Positions 46,091 to 54,829 of a stretch of 59,009 bases of DNA are shown one piece after another. The notes beneath the pieces are model-generated. The model had not been told where the DNA came from. It ran no database searches and saw only the letters and a list, made by a program, of their open reading frames with translations. Numbering within the stretch: position 1 is the stretch's first letter; each line of letters opens with the position of its first letter. The DNA is from Armatimonadota bacterium (GTDB lineage Bacteria; Bacteroidota; Ignavibacteria; OLB7): contig JADZEY010000018.1 in NCBI GenBank assembly GCA_020850315.1, positions 1-59,009 of the forward strand, in the 5' to 3' direction. Both the position numbers and the translations under genes were made by a program.

Positions 46091-47770
46091 TTAGTTATTT
46101 TTGTTATTTAGCAAACCAACCACCACAGCAATCACCGTGGCAACCTGTGCAACAATAGTAATTGCAGTAGCGAACCCTGACCAAAAATCTCCTTTCGCTT
46201 GTTCGGGTACAAAAATTGCATCACCCGATTCAATGTTATAATCTTCTTCACTGTCGGCAAGGAATGTTTCTCCGGTTCTTCCCTTTATCACTTTTTCCTC
46301 CCCTTCCTCAGCGTTCCAGCCGTAGCCGCCAGCAAGGTGGATGTAGTCACGGAAGGTGCGGCCAGAAACGTAGGATATATTTCCTGGGTTTTTCACTTTT
46401 CCGCTGACTTTCACAAAACCACGGGTTAGCGGGACAAAAATTGAATCATCATGCTGAAGGAATAGATTTTCGGATTCATCGTTGTTCATCAGCTTATTAA
46501 AATCTACGGTAAGGATTCCCGGACGCTGAAATTCGCGATTTTTTACGCGAAAATACTCTGTCTCCTCGGGCGTGCGTTGGTCGGGGTCAATCTGGGCGAT
46601 GCGGCCATATTCTGGGTCCTGCTCAATTAACCGCCGACGAATTAAAACGGCATCCGCAAGGGATGCCTGGTCGGTGAAACCGCCGGCACGTTGGATAATT
46701 TCGCGCAGCCGTGTCGAGCGTGGTTCGATGGAGTAATACCCGGGATATCTCACCTCACCCCACACCACCACCCTGCTTGGGGTGTGATATCCCTTTTTCT
46801 GGCGAACAAACACTTGATCCCCGATTTCTAACGGCTGATTGCCGATCACTTGGCCATCGGCCGTGGCGCGCAAGAACAAGCGCTGACGGATATTGCCAAC
46901 CTCATCCACTTTCACCACTTCAATGGAGTCCATCACAGCGTCCACAGTGAACCCGAACCCGTAACGAATCAGGCTTGAGACGGAGTCCCCTTCATGCCAT
47001 GTGAACTCGCCAGGGCGCTGCACACCGCCGGTGATGATGATGATATTGCGCTGATCTTGAACCCCAATTTTCACCACATCCCCCCCTTCCACTGTGGGGT
47101 TTGCTGATAGGTCGCCGCTGGCATAAAACGGAACAAGATCAACGGGGATGCTGTGGCCATTGCGCACAATTTGGATATCGCGTTTGGAGGCACGTGTGCT
47201 TGCCCCGCCGGCCAGATCAATCACCTCCGAAACCCTTGTTACTGGCGTGGCAACAACCATTCCGGTGCGCCGAACGGCCCCGATGACCGACACTTTGAAC
47301 TGCCGCATTCGTCGCAACGACACCGCCGCCATGGGGTCGCGATAGACCCGTGCAATCGCTTGCTGGATCAGCACCTCCGATTCGGCAAGCGAACGGTTGC
47401 GAACATCAACCACGCCAACGCCGGGAATTATCAGTTTGCCATCGGGGGCAACCACTAACTCATATTGGACTGGTTTGGAGAGGGTGAGCATCACGGTCAA
47501 CTGGTCGTTCGGGCCAAGCTGGTAGCGTTCGGGGTCAATTGGGCGTTCCAGCAGCACGCTTGATTCAAGGCTGCGCTGGCTTAGTTCGCGGGTAAGGGTG
47601 GTGTCGAATGGGGTGGATTGGCCAGTGGTTCCAAGCCCACGTGGCTCTTCACCAGTTGATGGTTGGGAATACCCCAAAACCGGTGTACACAACCAAAGCA
47701 AAACAGCAAACCCAGCCACAACCCATTGGTGGCGTTGTGGCAACCGTGATAACAGCAGTTGATGTTTCAG
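46091..47770 (-). CDS. Wza-like polysaccharide export outer-membrane protein (SLBB domains)
   Basis: An exporter of about 559 residues. A Poly_export domain opens the mature part (YQLGPNDQLTVMLTLSKPVQ, then APDGKLIIPGVGVVDVRNRS), followed by several SLBB domains (FKVSVIGAVRRTGMV; IIITGGVQRPGEFTW; RVVVWGEVRYPGYYS; KVSGKVKNPGNISYV) and a C-terminal hydrophobic helix (AITIVAQVATVIAVVVGLL). There is no ATG: the best start is CTG at 47770 with a perfect AGGAGG 7 nt upstream (47778-47783), giving KHQLLLSRLPQRHQWVVAGF and a normal signal peptide. A TTG nine codons later is the alternative. It is first in the polysaccharide/PorU run. Confidence 0.85.
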   Translation of the reverse strand: MKHQLLLSRLPQRHQWVVAGFAVLLWLCTPVLGYSQPSTGEEPRGLGTTGQSTPFDTTLTRELSQRSLESSVLLERPIDPERYQLGPNDQLTVMLTLSKPVQYELVVAPDGKLIIPGVGVVDVRNRSLAESEVLIQQAIARVYRDPMAAVSLRRMRQFKVSVIGAVRRTGMVVATPVTRVSEVIDLAGGASTRASKRDIQIVRNGHSIPVDLVPFYASGDLSANPTVEGGDVVKIGVQDQRNIIIITGGVQRPGEFTWHEGDSVSSLIRYGFGFTVDAVMDSIEVVKVDEVGNIRQRLFLRATADGQVIGNQPLEIGDQVFVRQKKGYHTPSRVVVWGEVRYPGYYSIEPRSTRLREIIQRAGGFTDQASLADAVLIRRRLIEQDPEYGRIAQIDPDQRTPEETEYFRVKNREFQRPGILTVDFNKLMNNDESENLFLQHDDSIFVPLTRGFVKVSGKVKNPGNISYVSGRTFRDYIHLAGGYGWNAEEGEEKVIKGRTGETFLADSEEDYNIESGDAIFVPEQAKGDFWSGFATAITIVAQVATVIAVVVGLLNNKNN

Positions 47771-48020
47771 AACCGTTCCTCCTCTTGAATATGACTTTGG
47801 TATGAGAGAAAAAGGGAAATCGCAGATGCTTGATGCAAACAACGGCGGCGCGAAGCCGTGACCGTAGCCTGATAAGGGAGCGAGTGCACGCAGAAGAAGT
47901 AGTGTAACCGAAGCGATAGCGTAGGGGACGTTGGAATGCTGCTGAAAAAAACAGCAGCCGCAACATACACCGAAGCCGCATCCGCGCAAGTGCAAAAAAC
48001 CATGTACCGGCCCACACTGC
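47771..48020. promoter_or_regulatory. Leader region of the polysaccharide/PorU gene run
   Basis: These 250 bp precede the Wza-like gene on the minus strand. The only clear element is AGGAGG (47778-47783 on the complement), an ideal Shine-Dalgarno 7 nt ahead of CTG. The open frame that reads through this region has cysteine-rich, non-signal-like content and is not believable. I cannot place a promoter with confidence. Confidence 0.45.
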
Positions 48021-48995
48021 TTATGCCCGCATTCGCTCGGCAATATGAGTAATCACCACTTCGGCATGATGTCTTCCATTTTCGATGAACACTTCCCACG
48101 TTCGGCAACCACACACCACCGACCCAGCCAAGTACAGCCCCTGCACGTTGCTCTCGAAGGTTGCCGGACTGAACAGTGGGATCAGCGTTTCAAGATCGTA
48201 GGCAATGCCACAGGCACGGAACAGGTGTTCATCGGGGCGGTGGCCAATCATTGCAAACAGTGCGTCGCATGGAAGGTGTGCTGTTTGCCCCTTGGCGTTG
48301 TTCCGCACCGTAAGCTCGGCTGGCTCTATCTGCACAACTTGGCTGTTCCAAAACATGGTGATCTGGCCGTTGGCTAGGCGATTTTCAATGTCGGGCCTGA
48401 TCCAGTATTTCACCCCGCGCCCTAACTCCCCCTGCCGGTGCACCATCGTGACCGAAGCGCCATGCCGGTACAGATCCAGCGCGGCTTCCACCGCCGAATT
48501 TCTTCCCCCAACCACCACCACCTGTTTGCCAAAAAACTGAAACGGCTCCTTGTAGTAATGATGCACATGGGGCAACTGCTCCCCGGGAACGTTCAACCGA
48601 TTGGTTGTGTTGAAGTACCCAGTGGCCAGCACCACAAATCGGCAATCGAACGCCCCAAGCGATGTCTGCACCACAAAGCCCCCACCCTGCCTGCGCTCCA
48701 CCCCGGTAACGCTTGCTCCTTGCTGGATATCCAGCCCCCGCTTCCGAACAACACCACGGTAGTATTGGATAGCCTCGGCTCGCGTTGGGCGGAAGTTGGG
48801 TGAGGTAAACGGCATATCCCCTAACTCCAACAAGTCAGGGGTGGAAAAGAAGGTCATGGAGGTTGGATAGCCAACGATAGTGTTGACCACCGTTCCCTGT
48901 TCCAGCACCAGATAGCGCAGCCCCAACGATTCGGCGTGCAGTGCGCAGGCTATCCCTGTTGGCCCGGCACCGATAATGATAACATCATGCTCCAT
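48021..48995 (-). CDS. ypdA: YpdA-family FAD-dependent (bacillithiol) disulfide reductase
   Basis: A 324-residue flavoprotein of the YpdA family. The FAD loop is IIIGAGPTGIACALHAE (about 6-22). GYPTSMTFFSTPDLLELG (about 42-59) is a characteristic YpdA segment. The NADPH-binding loop is VVVVGGRNSAVEAALDLY (about 158-175). YpdA reduces oxidised bacillithiol in Firmicutes; N-methyl-bacillithiol occurs in green sulfur bacteria, so a similar thiol may exist here. The C-terminal VVCGCRTWEVFIENGRHHAEVV is also conserved. Divergent from hemF (175 bp). The start is the ATG at 48995. Confidence 0.88.
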   Translation of the reverse strand: MEHDVIIIGAGPTGIACALHAESLGLRYLVLEQGTVVNTIVGYPTSMTFFSTPDLLELGDMPFTSPNFRPTRAEAIQYYRGVVRKRGLDIQQGASVTGVERRQGGGFVVQTSLGAFDCRFVVLATGYFNTTNRLNVPGEQLPHVHHYYKEPFQFFGKQVVVVGGRNSAVEAALDLYRHGASVTMVHRQGELGRGVKYWIRPDIENRLANGQITMFWNSQVVQIEPAELTVRNNAKGQTAHLPCDALFAMIGHRPDEHLFRACGIAYDLETLIPLFSPATFESNVQGLYLAGSVVCGCRTWEVFIENGRHHAEVVITHIAERMRA

Positions 48996-49170
48996 ACGTT
49001 GCGGGCAAAATTACGTGCCGAAGCGGGGGAGCCTGCGGTTGGAGTTGTCCCAGATTGTTTTCGCCAACGTTCGTTCCGCAGGGTAAAGTTGCCCGGAAAG
49101 TATATTGGCCACGCCCGAAAAGCAGCGGCATCTATCGGGCGTTTCACATTCCAATTTCCACTGTTGAACC

Positions 49171-50082
49171 ATGACCGAACCAGCATTCTGCTTGCAGCTG
49201 AAGGAGCCAATGGCCCAGTACGTTGCCACATTGCAAGACCGTATTTGCCAAGCCCTGGAACAGGAAGATGGGGCGGCCACGTTTGTGGAGGATCACTGGG
49301 AACGCCCCGGCGGCGGCGGCGGGCGTTCGCGGGCAATTGCCAACGGAGCCGTGTTTGAAAAAGGGGGAGTGAATACCTCCACCGTATTCGGGACGTTGCC
49401 GGAAGGGATTGCTGCAAAAATGAAAGTTGCCGACCCCAGTTTTTTTGCCACCGGGATTTCGTTGGTGATCCATCCAGCGAACCCGCACGTGCCAACGGTT
49501 CATGCCAATTTCCGCTACTTTGTTTCGGGGGAAAACGATGCGTGGTTTGGCGGAGGGATTGACCTAACTCCATACGTTGCCAACCAAGAAGATGCCCACC
49601 ATTTCCATGCTGTTCTGCGGGAAGCCGCCGCCCCGTTTGGTTTGGATCGCTACCGCAAGTTCAAGCAGTGGTGTGATGAATACTTCTTTATCCGCCACCG
49701 TGGTGAATCCCGAGGAATTGGCGGCCTGTTCTACGATTACTTGCGTGGCACATCGGAGGAATTGGCTGAGTTGTTCCAGTTCCAGCAAGCGATGGGGAAC
49801 TCCTTTCTGGAGGCGTACCTACCTATTGTGCAACGCCGGAAGAATACCCCATTCACCGAGCGTGAGAAGAAGTTCCAACTGCTGCGGCGCGGGCGGTATG
49901 TGGAGTTCAATTTGGTGTACGACCGAGGGACGCTGTTCGGACTGGAGACCAACGGACGCATCGAAAGCATTCTGATGAGCCTTCCCCCTGCCGTAAACTT
50001 CGACTACAACGCCCCAATGGAAACCACCGACAACGAGCGAGAGCTGATGGACTGGCTACGGAACCCACGGGGTTGGGAGTAG
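49171..50082 (+). CDS. hemF: Oxygen-dependent coproporphyrinogen III oxidase
   Basis: A 303-residue haem-biosynthesis enzyme that oxidatively decarboxylates coproporphyrinogen III using O2; cytoplasmic dimer. Signatures are WERPGGGGGRSRAI (about 43-56), GVNTSTVFG, HPANPHVPTVHANFRYF (about 100-116), WFGGGIDLTPY (about 125-135), and CDEYFFIRHRGESRGIGGLFYD (the segment at about 168-189, given here by its ends). It closes with MSLPPAVNFDYNAPM. The length is standard and the start is the ATG at 49171. It indicates oxygen is available to the organism. A repeat array begins right after the stop codon. Confidence 0.97.
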   Translation: MTEPAFCLQLKEPMAQYVATLQDRICQALEQEDGAATFVEDHWERPGGGGGRSRAIANGAVFEKGGVNTSTVFGTLPEGIAAKMKVADPSFFATGISLVIHPANPHVPTVHANFRYFVSGENDAWFGGGIDLTPYVANQEDAHHFHAVLREAAAPFGLDRYRKFKQWCDEYFFIRHRGESRGIGGLFYDYLRGTSEELAELFQFQQAMGNSFLEAYLPIVQRRKNTPFTEREKKFQLLRRGRYVEFNLVYDRGTLFGLETNGRIESILMSLPPAVNFDYNAPMETTDNERELMDWLRNPRGWE

Positions 50083-50431
50083 GTCAGTAGTCATTGGTCA
50101 TTGGTCATTCTTCCCCTTCTTTATTCGACGGTCAGTTGTCAGTTGTCAGTTGTCAGTGGCGAAGAGGCTATGCTTCATGCTTCCCTTCTTCCTTTCATAC
50201 TTCATACTTCATACTTTCAAAGGTCAGTGGCGAAGAGGCTATGCTTCATGCTTCCCTTCTTCCCTTCTTCCTTTCATACTTCATACTTCATACTTCCAAA
50301 GGTCAGTGGCGAAGAGGCTATGCTTCATGCTTCCCTTCTTCCTTTCATACTTCATACTTCATCATTCATACTTTCAAAGGTTAGTGGCGAAGAGGCTATA
50401 CTCTATCTCCATTCTCCATTCGCCCCCCCCT
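50083..50431. repeat. Heptamer tetrads and 71-79-bp minisatellite between convergent genes
   Basis: 50083-50110 and 50131-50158 are sets of four heptamers (GTCATTG and GTCAGTT types). From 50152 a unit beginning GTCAGTGGCGAAGAGGCTAT repeats at 50152, 50223, 50302 and (partial) 50380, with spacings 71, 79 and 78 bp. Each full unit ends in CATACTT heptamers (three at 50196-50216 and 50275-50295). No gene is supported here. Confidence 0.85.
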
Positions 50432-51073
50432 CTACTCTCCAACCCAGAATGGCATTCGCTTGCTGAGCTCGGCGGCCACCATTTGCCACGTTGTTTCCAG
50501 CTTCCGCGGATCCTCGACGGCGATATCGAGTTCACCAGTGGTCATCACCTTGCGGTTGTGGGCATCAAGAAGAATGAAGTTCGCCGATACGGCTTCATCG
50601 CCCCGCCCGCTTGGGCCGCCGCTGGTGTTGGTAATTTCCATGTTGCGCACCACAAGCATGTAGTCAATGTTCCCATCGCGCGATGCGCGCAACACCTTCT
50701 CCCAATCGGTTGGGCCGGCGTTGTTAAAGTCGTTGGTGGCGTTCAGCCCCACCATGCTGCCAACCGGTTCCTCGGAGTAATTGAACGTGGTGTTGGAGTC
50801 CATCTGTTGGTTCAGTGCGGGGATCAGCATGGTGCGGAACTCCCCCTGCAACATCTCGCGTGCGGTTGCCCCTGCAACGCCACGGGCGGCGGCAAATTGG
50901 TCTGGATTGCTCATGGTGACTTGTTCCGGTAGCGGTGTCACCACAAAGATTCGGCGACCATTCAGCATGGAATCGTCGTAGCCGCTAATGGTTGTGCGGC
51001 GGCTGCTGCCACACGAAGCCAGCAGCACTGCGAACAGCGCGACAGTGAAGAAACGGAGGTTGTTGGTGTTCAT
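50432..51073 (-). CDS. LpoB-like penicillin-binding-protein activator lipoprotein
   Basis: A 213-residue outer-membrane-type lipoprotein from the ATG at 51073 (MNTNNLRFFTVALFAVLLASC, cysteine at 21). An in-frame ATG four codons upstream is less signal-like. The domain resembles LpoB/PF13036: GRRIFVVTPLP, AAARGVAGATAREMLQGEF, AGPTDWEKVLRASRDGNIDY, DYMLVVRNMEITN and LDAHNRKVMTTGELD. In enterobacteria LpoB stimulates PBP1B; a structural family assignment only is claimed. It is convergent with hemF across the minisatellite. The GlmU-like gene ends 51 bp upstream. Confidence 0.78.
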   Translation of the reverse strand: MNTNNLRFFTVALFAVLLASCGSSRRTTISGYDDSMLNGRRIFVVTPLPEQVTMSNPDQFAAARGVAGATAREMLQGEFRTMLIPALNQQMDSNTTFNYSEEPVGSMVGLNATNDFNNAGPTDWEKVLRASRDGNIDYMLVVRNMEITNTSGGPSGRGDEAVSANFILLDAHNRKVMTTGELDIAVEDPRKLETTWQMVAAELSKRMPFWVGE

Positions 51074-51124
51074 TGTGATAATCATGATATGACGGATAGA
51101 GTACAGCCCGGCACTGCGGCGAAT

Positions 51125-52351
51125 TTACTCCGCAGAGCTGTGGTATTCAATGCCCCGCAGCAATTCTTCTTCGGCATCGGTCATGGCCACGTTTCGGCGC
51201 AGCATCACGGTTCGGGCGGTTTGGATTGCTTTGTTGCGGTCGTATTCTTCGCTCCCCCCGCTTCCCCCCCAAGCAAAAGATGAGATGAACTTTGGCGGAA
51301 ACCCTCCACCAAAAATGTTGGCCCCAACGCCGATCACTGTTCCGGTGTTCAGCATGGTGTTGATCCCGGTCTTGCTGTGGTCGCCAATCAGCGAGCCAAG
51401 GAACATTGTGCCGCTGTTCACCCCACCCCACGGGAAGGTGACGCGAACTTGGCCGTAGTTGTTCTTTAAATCGGAAGTGTTGGTGTCGGCCCCCAGGTTC
51501 ACCCATTCCCCCAAGTAGCTGTGCCCCAGGAATCCATCATGCTGCTTGTTGCTGAACCCCAGAATGATGGAGCCTTCCACCTCGCCCCCGATTTTGCACC
51601 AGGAGCCAATGGAGGTTTTCTCGTAGATCTTCGCGCCAATTTTAATGGTGCTGTTATCCCCAATAAAACATGGCCCCACCACCACTGCGTTGGCCATCAC
51701 CTTCACGTTGTTTCCAAAAACGATTGCCCCACCGCTGGCATCCAACACCACACCGGGTTGAATGCTGCACCCTTCCCCAACAATGATGTTCGCCGGGTTC
51801 ACCACATGCGCGCCAGCCATGTCCGGAAGTGTGCTGGAAGCTAATCCGGCGGCATCTTCCATCAGCATCCGTGCGTTGTCTTCTACCAACTCCCACAAGT
51901 AGCTGTACAACTTCAGCGTATCAGTTTTTATGATGGTAAGCCCAAGCCCTTCCCATTGATCGGGCGTGGAAGAAACCAGAAGGTGGGCGGGAATGGCGGA
52001 AGCGCGGGCGGCAAGAAGGTGAGTTCCATCGGTCAATATCCATCCACCGGGCTGGCTGTCAGGTTGACTGTTCAGGGGGAGGTGGTTCAGCAGATTGCTA
52101 TGCCAGCGGAGCCGGGCGTTCAGGTAGAGGGTGTCGGTGGTTGATTCTGGTTGGTGAATCGCATGGCCGTGGCTTTGCAGCACACGCTCGATTGGCTCCC
52201 TTCCCATCCAAGTAATCGCCGCCATGTTGGGAATCGCGCCAACCCGTTGGCACAGCGGTTTTGTGCCAACCAACAGTTGCGCCGGGTGGTGGGTTAGCGA
52301 CAGCGGATACAGATTGCCGACGTGCTGGTCTTCAAACAGGCAAAGGAGCAT
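51125..52351 (-). CDS. GlmU-like sugar nucleotidyltransferase/acetyltransferase (alternative Bacteroidota type)
   Basis: A 408-residue protein. The N-terminal half (MLLCLFEDQHVGNLYPLSLT) is the degenerate nucleotidyltransferase of the alternative bacterial GlmU group. The C-terminal half is a left-handed beta-helix with hexapeptide repeats (VVLDASGGAIVFGNNVKVMA, VVVGPCFIGDNSTIKIGAKI). The segment GEVEGSIILGFSNKQHDGFLGHSYLG resembles the acetyltransferase active region. GlmU makes UDP-GlcNAc for peptidoglycan and LPS. The ATG at 52351 is chosen because the extended frame runs through the tRNA-Ser gene and its terminator. Confidence 0.88.
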   Translation of the reverse strand: MLLCLFEDQHVGNLYPLSLTHHPAQLLVGTKPLCQRVGAIPNMAAITWMGREPIERVLQSHGHAIHQPESTTDTLYLNARLRWHSNLLNHLPLNSQPDSQPGGWILTDGTHLLAARASAIPAHLLVSSTPDQWEGLGLTIIKTDTLKLYSYLWELVEDNARMLMEDAAGLASSTLPDMAGAHVVNPANIIVGEGCSIQPGVVLDASGGAIVFGNNVKVMANAVVVGPCFIGDNSTIKIGAKIYEKTSIGSWCKIGGEVEGSIILGFSNKQHDGFLGHSYLGEWVNLGADTNTSDLKNNYGQVRVTFPWGGVNSGTMFLGSLIGDHSKTGINTMLNTGTVIGVGANIFGGGFPPKFISSFAWGGSGGSEEYDRNKAIQTARTVMLRRNVAMTDAEEELLRGIEYHSSAE

Positions 52352-52386
52352 AAGCTGAGGGAAGAAAAACGTGAGCGAATGCCATT

Positions 52387-52428
52387 GAAAAAAACAAGCG
52401 CGGCGACGTTCGGACATCACCGCGCTTG
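52387..52428 (-). terminator. Terminator after tRNA-Ser
   Basis: On the minus strand CAAGCGCGG (complement of 52420-52428) pairs with CCGCGCTTG (complement of 52395-52403) and is followed by TTTTTTT (52388-52394). It lies 10 bp beyond tRNA-Ser and before the GlmU-like start, separating the two. Confidence 0.8.
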
Positions 52429-52437
52429 CGTGTTCAG

Positions 52438-52526
52438 CGGAAAGGGAGGGATTCGAACCCTCGGTACGGTTTGCGCCGTACAAACGCTTTCCAGGCGTTC
52501 CAGTTCAACCACTCCTGCACCTTTCC
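52438..52526 (-). tRNA. tRNA-Ser (GGA anticodon)
   Basis: An 89-nt class II tRNA. The acceptor stem is GGAAAGG (5' end 52526) with CCTTTCC, then discriminator G at 52438. The anticodon loop CTGGAAA gives anticodon GGA (codons UCC/UCU). A long variable arm (TACGGCGCAAACCGTA) marks the serine class. The T-arm is GGGTTCGAATCCC. CCA is not encoded. Confidence 0.96.
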
Positions 52527-52624
52527 AGTGGTGTCCGTTGCTGGGATTGTTGGTAGCTGTTGGCGCAGCCTTGCCAGAACGGGCGGCAAATATACAGCCG
52601 AAGACTTCGGCAACGCAACAGTGA

Positions 52625-53314
52625 TTACTTCTGTTGCATGGATTCAAGTTGTTCTTGCTTCGGCGGCTCCGCTTCGGTGGCTGGGGGCAACGGAGCTGGT
52701 GGCTGGGCCAGCAAGGGAGCTGGTGATGGAGTTGATGGCGAACCCGATTGCTCCGTTCTGGCTTTCTGCTCCCTTGCCGGGCGCGCCTTTGGGTGGGCAT
52801 TCCGCTGCATGTATCCCGCCGATGCAGCCATCGAGACCAACGTGGTGACGTGCAGCACCAAAGCAAGCACACCAACCGCGAACTCCCCTTTCACCAGCAT
52901 GGAGTACGTCTGATGCTGGGCATTGAACTCACTCCGAAGGGATTCTTTCTCACTGGCCATCGCGTCGAAATCGCCGATGCTGACCCGCATGGCGTTGATT
53001 TCCGGAAAGAGCTGGAAGGCGTTGTAGCTGGCCGTGGCAAGCATCACAACCGAGCAGAGCAGGACGATCCAATTCAGCACCCGTTTCCCACGGACAGCCA
53101 TGTAGAGCGCGCCGGCCAGAACCACCACGCCGCAAACAACCTCCATCACCCCCAGCCGCGCCAGAATCGCGCTGTTGACCGCGCCGGCTTCCGTGCGGCC
53201 ATCTAACATTCCCGGAGCGAACAGCACGCTTGCCACGCCAAGCCCAAAAAACAGGATGCTTCCCAGCCATATCCCCAGCGCAAGGATCATCAGGATATTC
53301 AGCAGATATTTCAT
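52625..53314 (-). CDS. DUF4149-like four-helix membrane protein
   Basis: A 229-residue inner-membrane protein with four hydrophobic segments (about 4-33, 50-71, 79-100, 137-162): [39 protein letters not shown] and [19 protein letters not shown]. This arrangement matches DUF4149. The last 60 residues are a disordered tail rich in P, E and Q ([20 protein letters not shown]). Function unknown. It reads toward tRNA-Ser (98 bp) on the same strand. The start is the ATG at 53314; the isocitrate dehydrogenase gene ends 26 bp upstream. Confidence 0.8.
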   Translation of the reverse strand: MKYLLNILMILALGIWLGSILFFGLGVASVLFAPGMLDGRTEAGAVNSAILARLGVMEVVCGVVVLAGALYMAVRGKRVLNWIVLLCSVVMLATASYNAFQLFPEINAMRVSIGDFDAMASEKESLRSEFNAQHQTYSMLVKGEFAVGVLALVLHVTTLVSMAASAGYMQRNAHPKARPAREQKARTEQSGSPSTPSPAPLLAQPPAPLPPATEAEPPKQEQLESMQQK

Positions 53315-53340
53315 TCGGTTGGCCAGCTTGGATATGAGCG

Positions 53341-54351
53341 TTATTTCAGCCGCTCGATGATTGCGCGGGTCATCTCGGTGGTTCCCACGCCCGATTCTTT
53401 GTTCAAATCCTTTGTCACGAAACGCCCTTCGGCAATAACATCGGCAAGAGCTTGCTCAATGTTTGCGGCGGCATCCGCGTGGCCAATGTGGCGCAGCAAC
53501 ATTGCCCCAGCAAGAAGCAGCGCGCCGGGGTTTGCAAGGTTCTTCCCTGCGATGTCCGGTGCCGAGCCATGCACCGCTTCGAAGATTGCAACATCGTGGC
53601 CGATATTGGCACCGGGCGCCAAGCCCAACCCGCCAACCAAGCCGCTGATAAGATCGGAAAGGATATCGCCAAACAGATTGGTTGTCACCATCACATCGAA
53701 CTGGTGGGGGTTAATTACCAGCTGCATCGCCATGTTATCAACGATTTTATCGTCGCTGGCAATCTGCGGGAACTCGGCAGCAACCTCCCTCCCCACTTCC
53801 AGAAATGTTCCCGATGTAAACTTCAAGATGTTGGCCTTATGAACAATCGTCACCTTCTTGCGCCCGTGCTCCACAGCATATTGGAAGGCGGCGCGGATAA
53901 TCCGGCGGCAACCTTCGCGGGTGACGATGGAGATAGATTCGGCAGCGTTCCGCTTGGCATCAATGTAATGCTCCACACCGGAGTACATTCCTTCGGTGTT
54001 TTCGCGGAACAGCACAAGGTCAATATCACTGTAGCGGCTGCTAACGCCCTTGAACGACTTGGCGGGGCGAAGATTGATGTAGAGGTCGAACTCCTTCCGC
54101 AGTGCCACATTAACGCTACGGAAACCACTGCCAACTGGGGTGGTCAGCGGCCCTTTCAGCCCAAGTTTTATATCACGGATCAGCTCCACCGTTGCCGCCG
54201 GAAGCGGGTCGCCAACGGATTCATAGGCTCCCAATCCAGCCGAGGCTTCAACCCATTGAATGGGAACGCCAGTGGCCTCGATAATCTGGATAGTGGATTC
54301 GGTGATGCTGGGGCCAATACCATCACCAGGAATAACAACAACACGGGTCAT
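53341..54351 (-). CDS. NAD-type isocitrate dehydrogenase (isocitrate/isopropylmalate family)
   Basis: A 336-residue beta-decarboxylating dehydrogenase. It opens [16 protein letters not shown]. Substrate residues lie in [18 protein letters not shown] (about 91-108). [14 protein letters not shown] (about 127-140) is typical of isocitrate rather than isopropylmalate dehydrogenase. [12 protein letters not shown] and [19 protein letters not shown] carry the catalytic lysine and aspartates; [10 protein letters not shown] forms the NAD-binding loop. It converts isocitrate to 2-oxoglutarate in the TCA cycle. The ATG at 54351 is chosen: the upstream extension runs through the tRNA-Gly terminator. Confidence 0.92.
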   Translation of the reverse strand: MTRVVVIPGDGIGPSITESTIQIIEATGVPIQWVEASAGLGAYESVGDPLPAATVELIRDIKLGLKGPLTTPVGSGFRSVNVALRKEFDLYINLRPAKSFKGVSSRYSDIDLVLFRENTEGMYSGVEHYIDAKRNAAESISIVTREGCRRIIRAAFQYAVEHGRKKVTIVHKANILKFTSGTFLEVGREVAAEFPQIASDDKIVDNMAMQLVINPHQFDVMVTTNLFGDILSDLISGLVGGLGLAPGANIGHDVAIFEAVHGSAPDIAGKNLANPGALLLAGAMLLRHIGHADAAANIEQALADVIAEGRFVTKDLNKESGVGTTEMTRAIIERLK

Positions 54352-54549
54352 AAGCGGTTGGGCAAGCAGTATGTTAATGTGGATAGAGCCGATGGGCAGC
54401 ACTCTGATCGGGGAATCCCTTGCACGAAAGAACTCCACTGGCGAACTTACCAATAGTTCCACATGGCAAACGATGACACCGTTCAGCCCTTGCGATATGT
54501 TACCGAACCGAGGTGCGTTTGCGGTCTGTTTCTTCCAAGTTTTCTTTCC

Positions 54550-54587
54550 AAAAAAAACTCCCATCACACAAAATGTGATGGGAGTTT
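54550..54587 (-). terminator. Terminator after tRNA-Gly
   Basis: A 14-bp perfect stem (54555-54568 with 54574-54587, AAACTCCCATCACA / TGTGATGGGAGTTT) is followed on the minus strand by a run of eight T (54550-54557). It ends the tRNA-Gly transcript 10 bp past the tRNA. Confidence 0.85.
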
Positions 54588-54595
54588 AGATACCT

Positions 54596-54669
<74 letters not shown>

Positions 54670-54693
54670 GCTGCCCTTCCAAAAGGGAGTGCG

Positions 54694-54722
54694 AAAATAA
54701 GGCACTGAGCAGGGGATTGCAA
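54694..54722 (-). promoter_or_regulatory. Promoter of tRNA-Gly
   Basis: On the minus strand TTGCAA (54722-54717) is followed after 17 bp by TATTTT (54699-54694), a near-consensus housekeeping -35/-10 pair. Transcription would start near 54687, about 18 nt before the tRNA. The Bacteroidota-type -7 element (TAnnTTTG) is not what is seen here. Confidence 0.6.
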
Positions 54723-54829
54723 GTGTGGTTTACAACTCCACATATTCCCCACTAGAAACAAGTGCGTATTTGGGGGGCATCCCCTATCTTGGGCGCACCC
54801 AATTTGAGTATCCTATCAACCAGCAATTC

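Noticed and set aside
50083-50431. CRISPR array
   Set aside because: Repeats are long (71-79 bp), nearly contiguous and built of heptamers; there are no unique spacers and no cas genes.
52352-52483. N-terminal extension of the GlmU-like protein
   Set aside because: It would include part of tRNA-Ser and its terminator; the family opening MLLCLFEDQ begins at 52351.
54352-54567. N-terminal extension of the isocitrate dehydrogenase
   Set aside because: The frame runs through the tRNA-Gly terminator hairpin, and the family N-terminus [11 protein letters not shown] starts at 54351.
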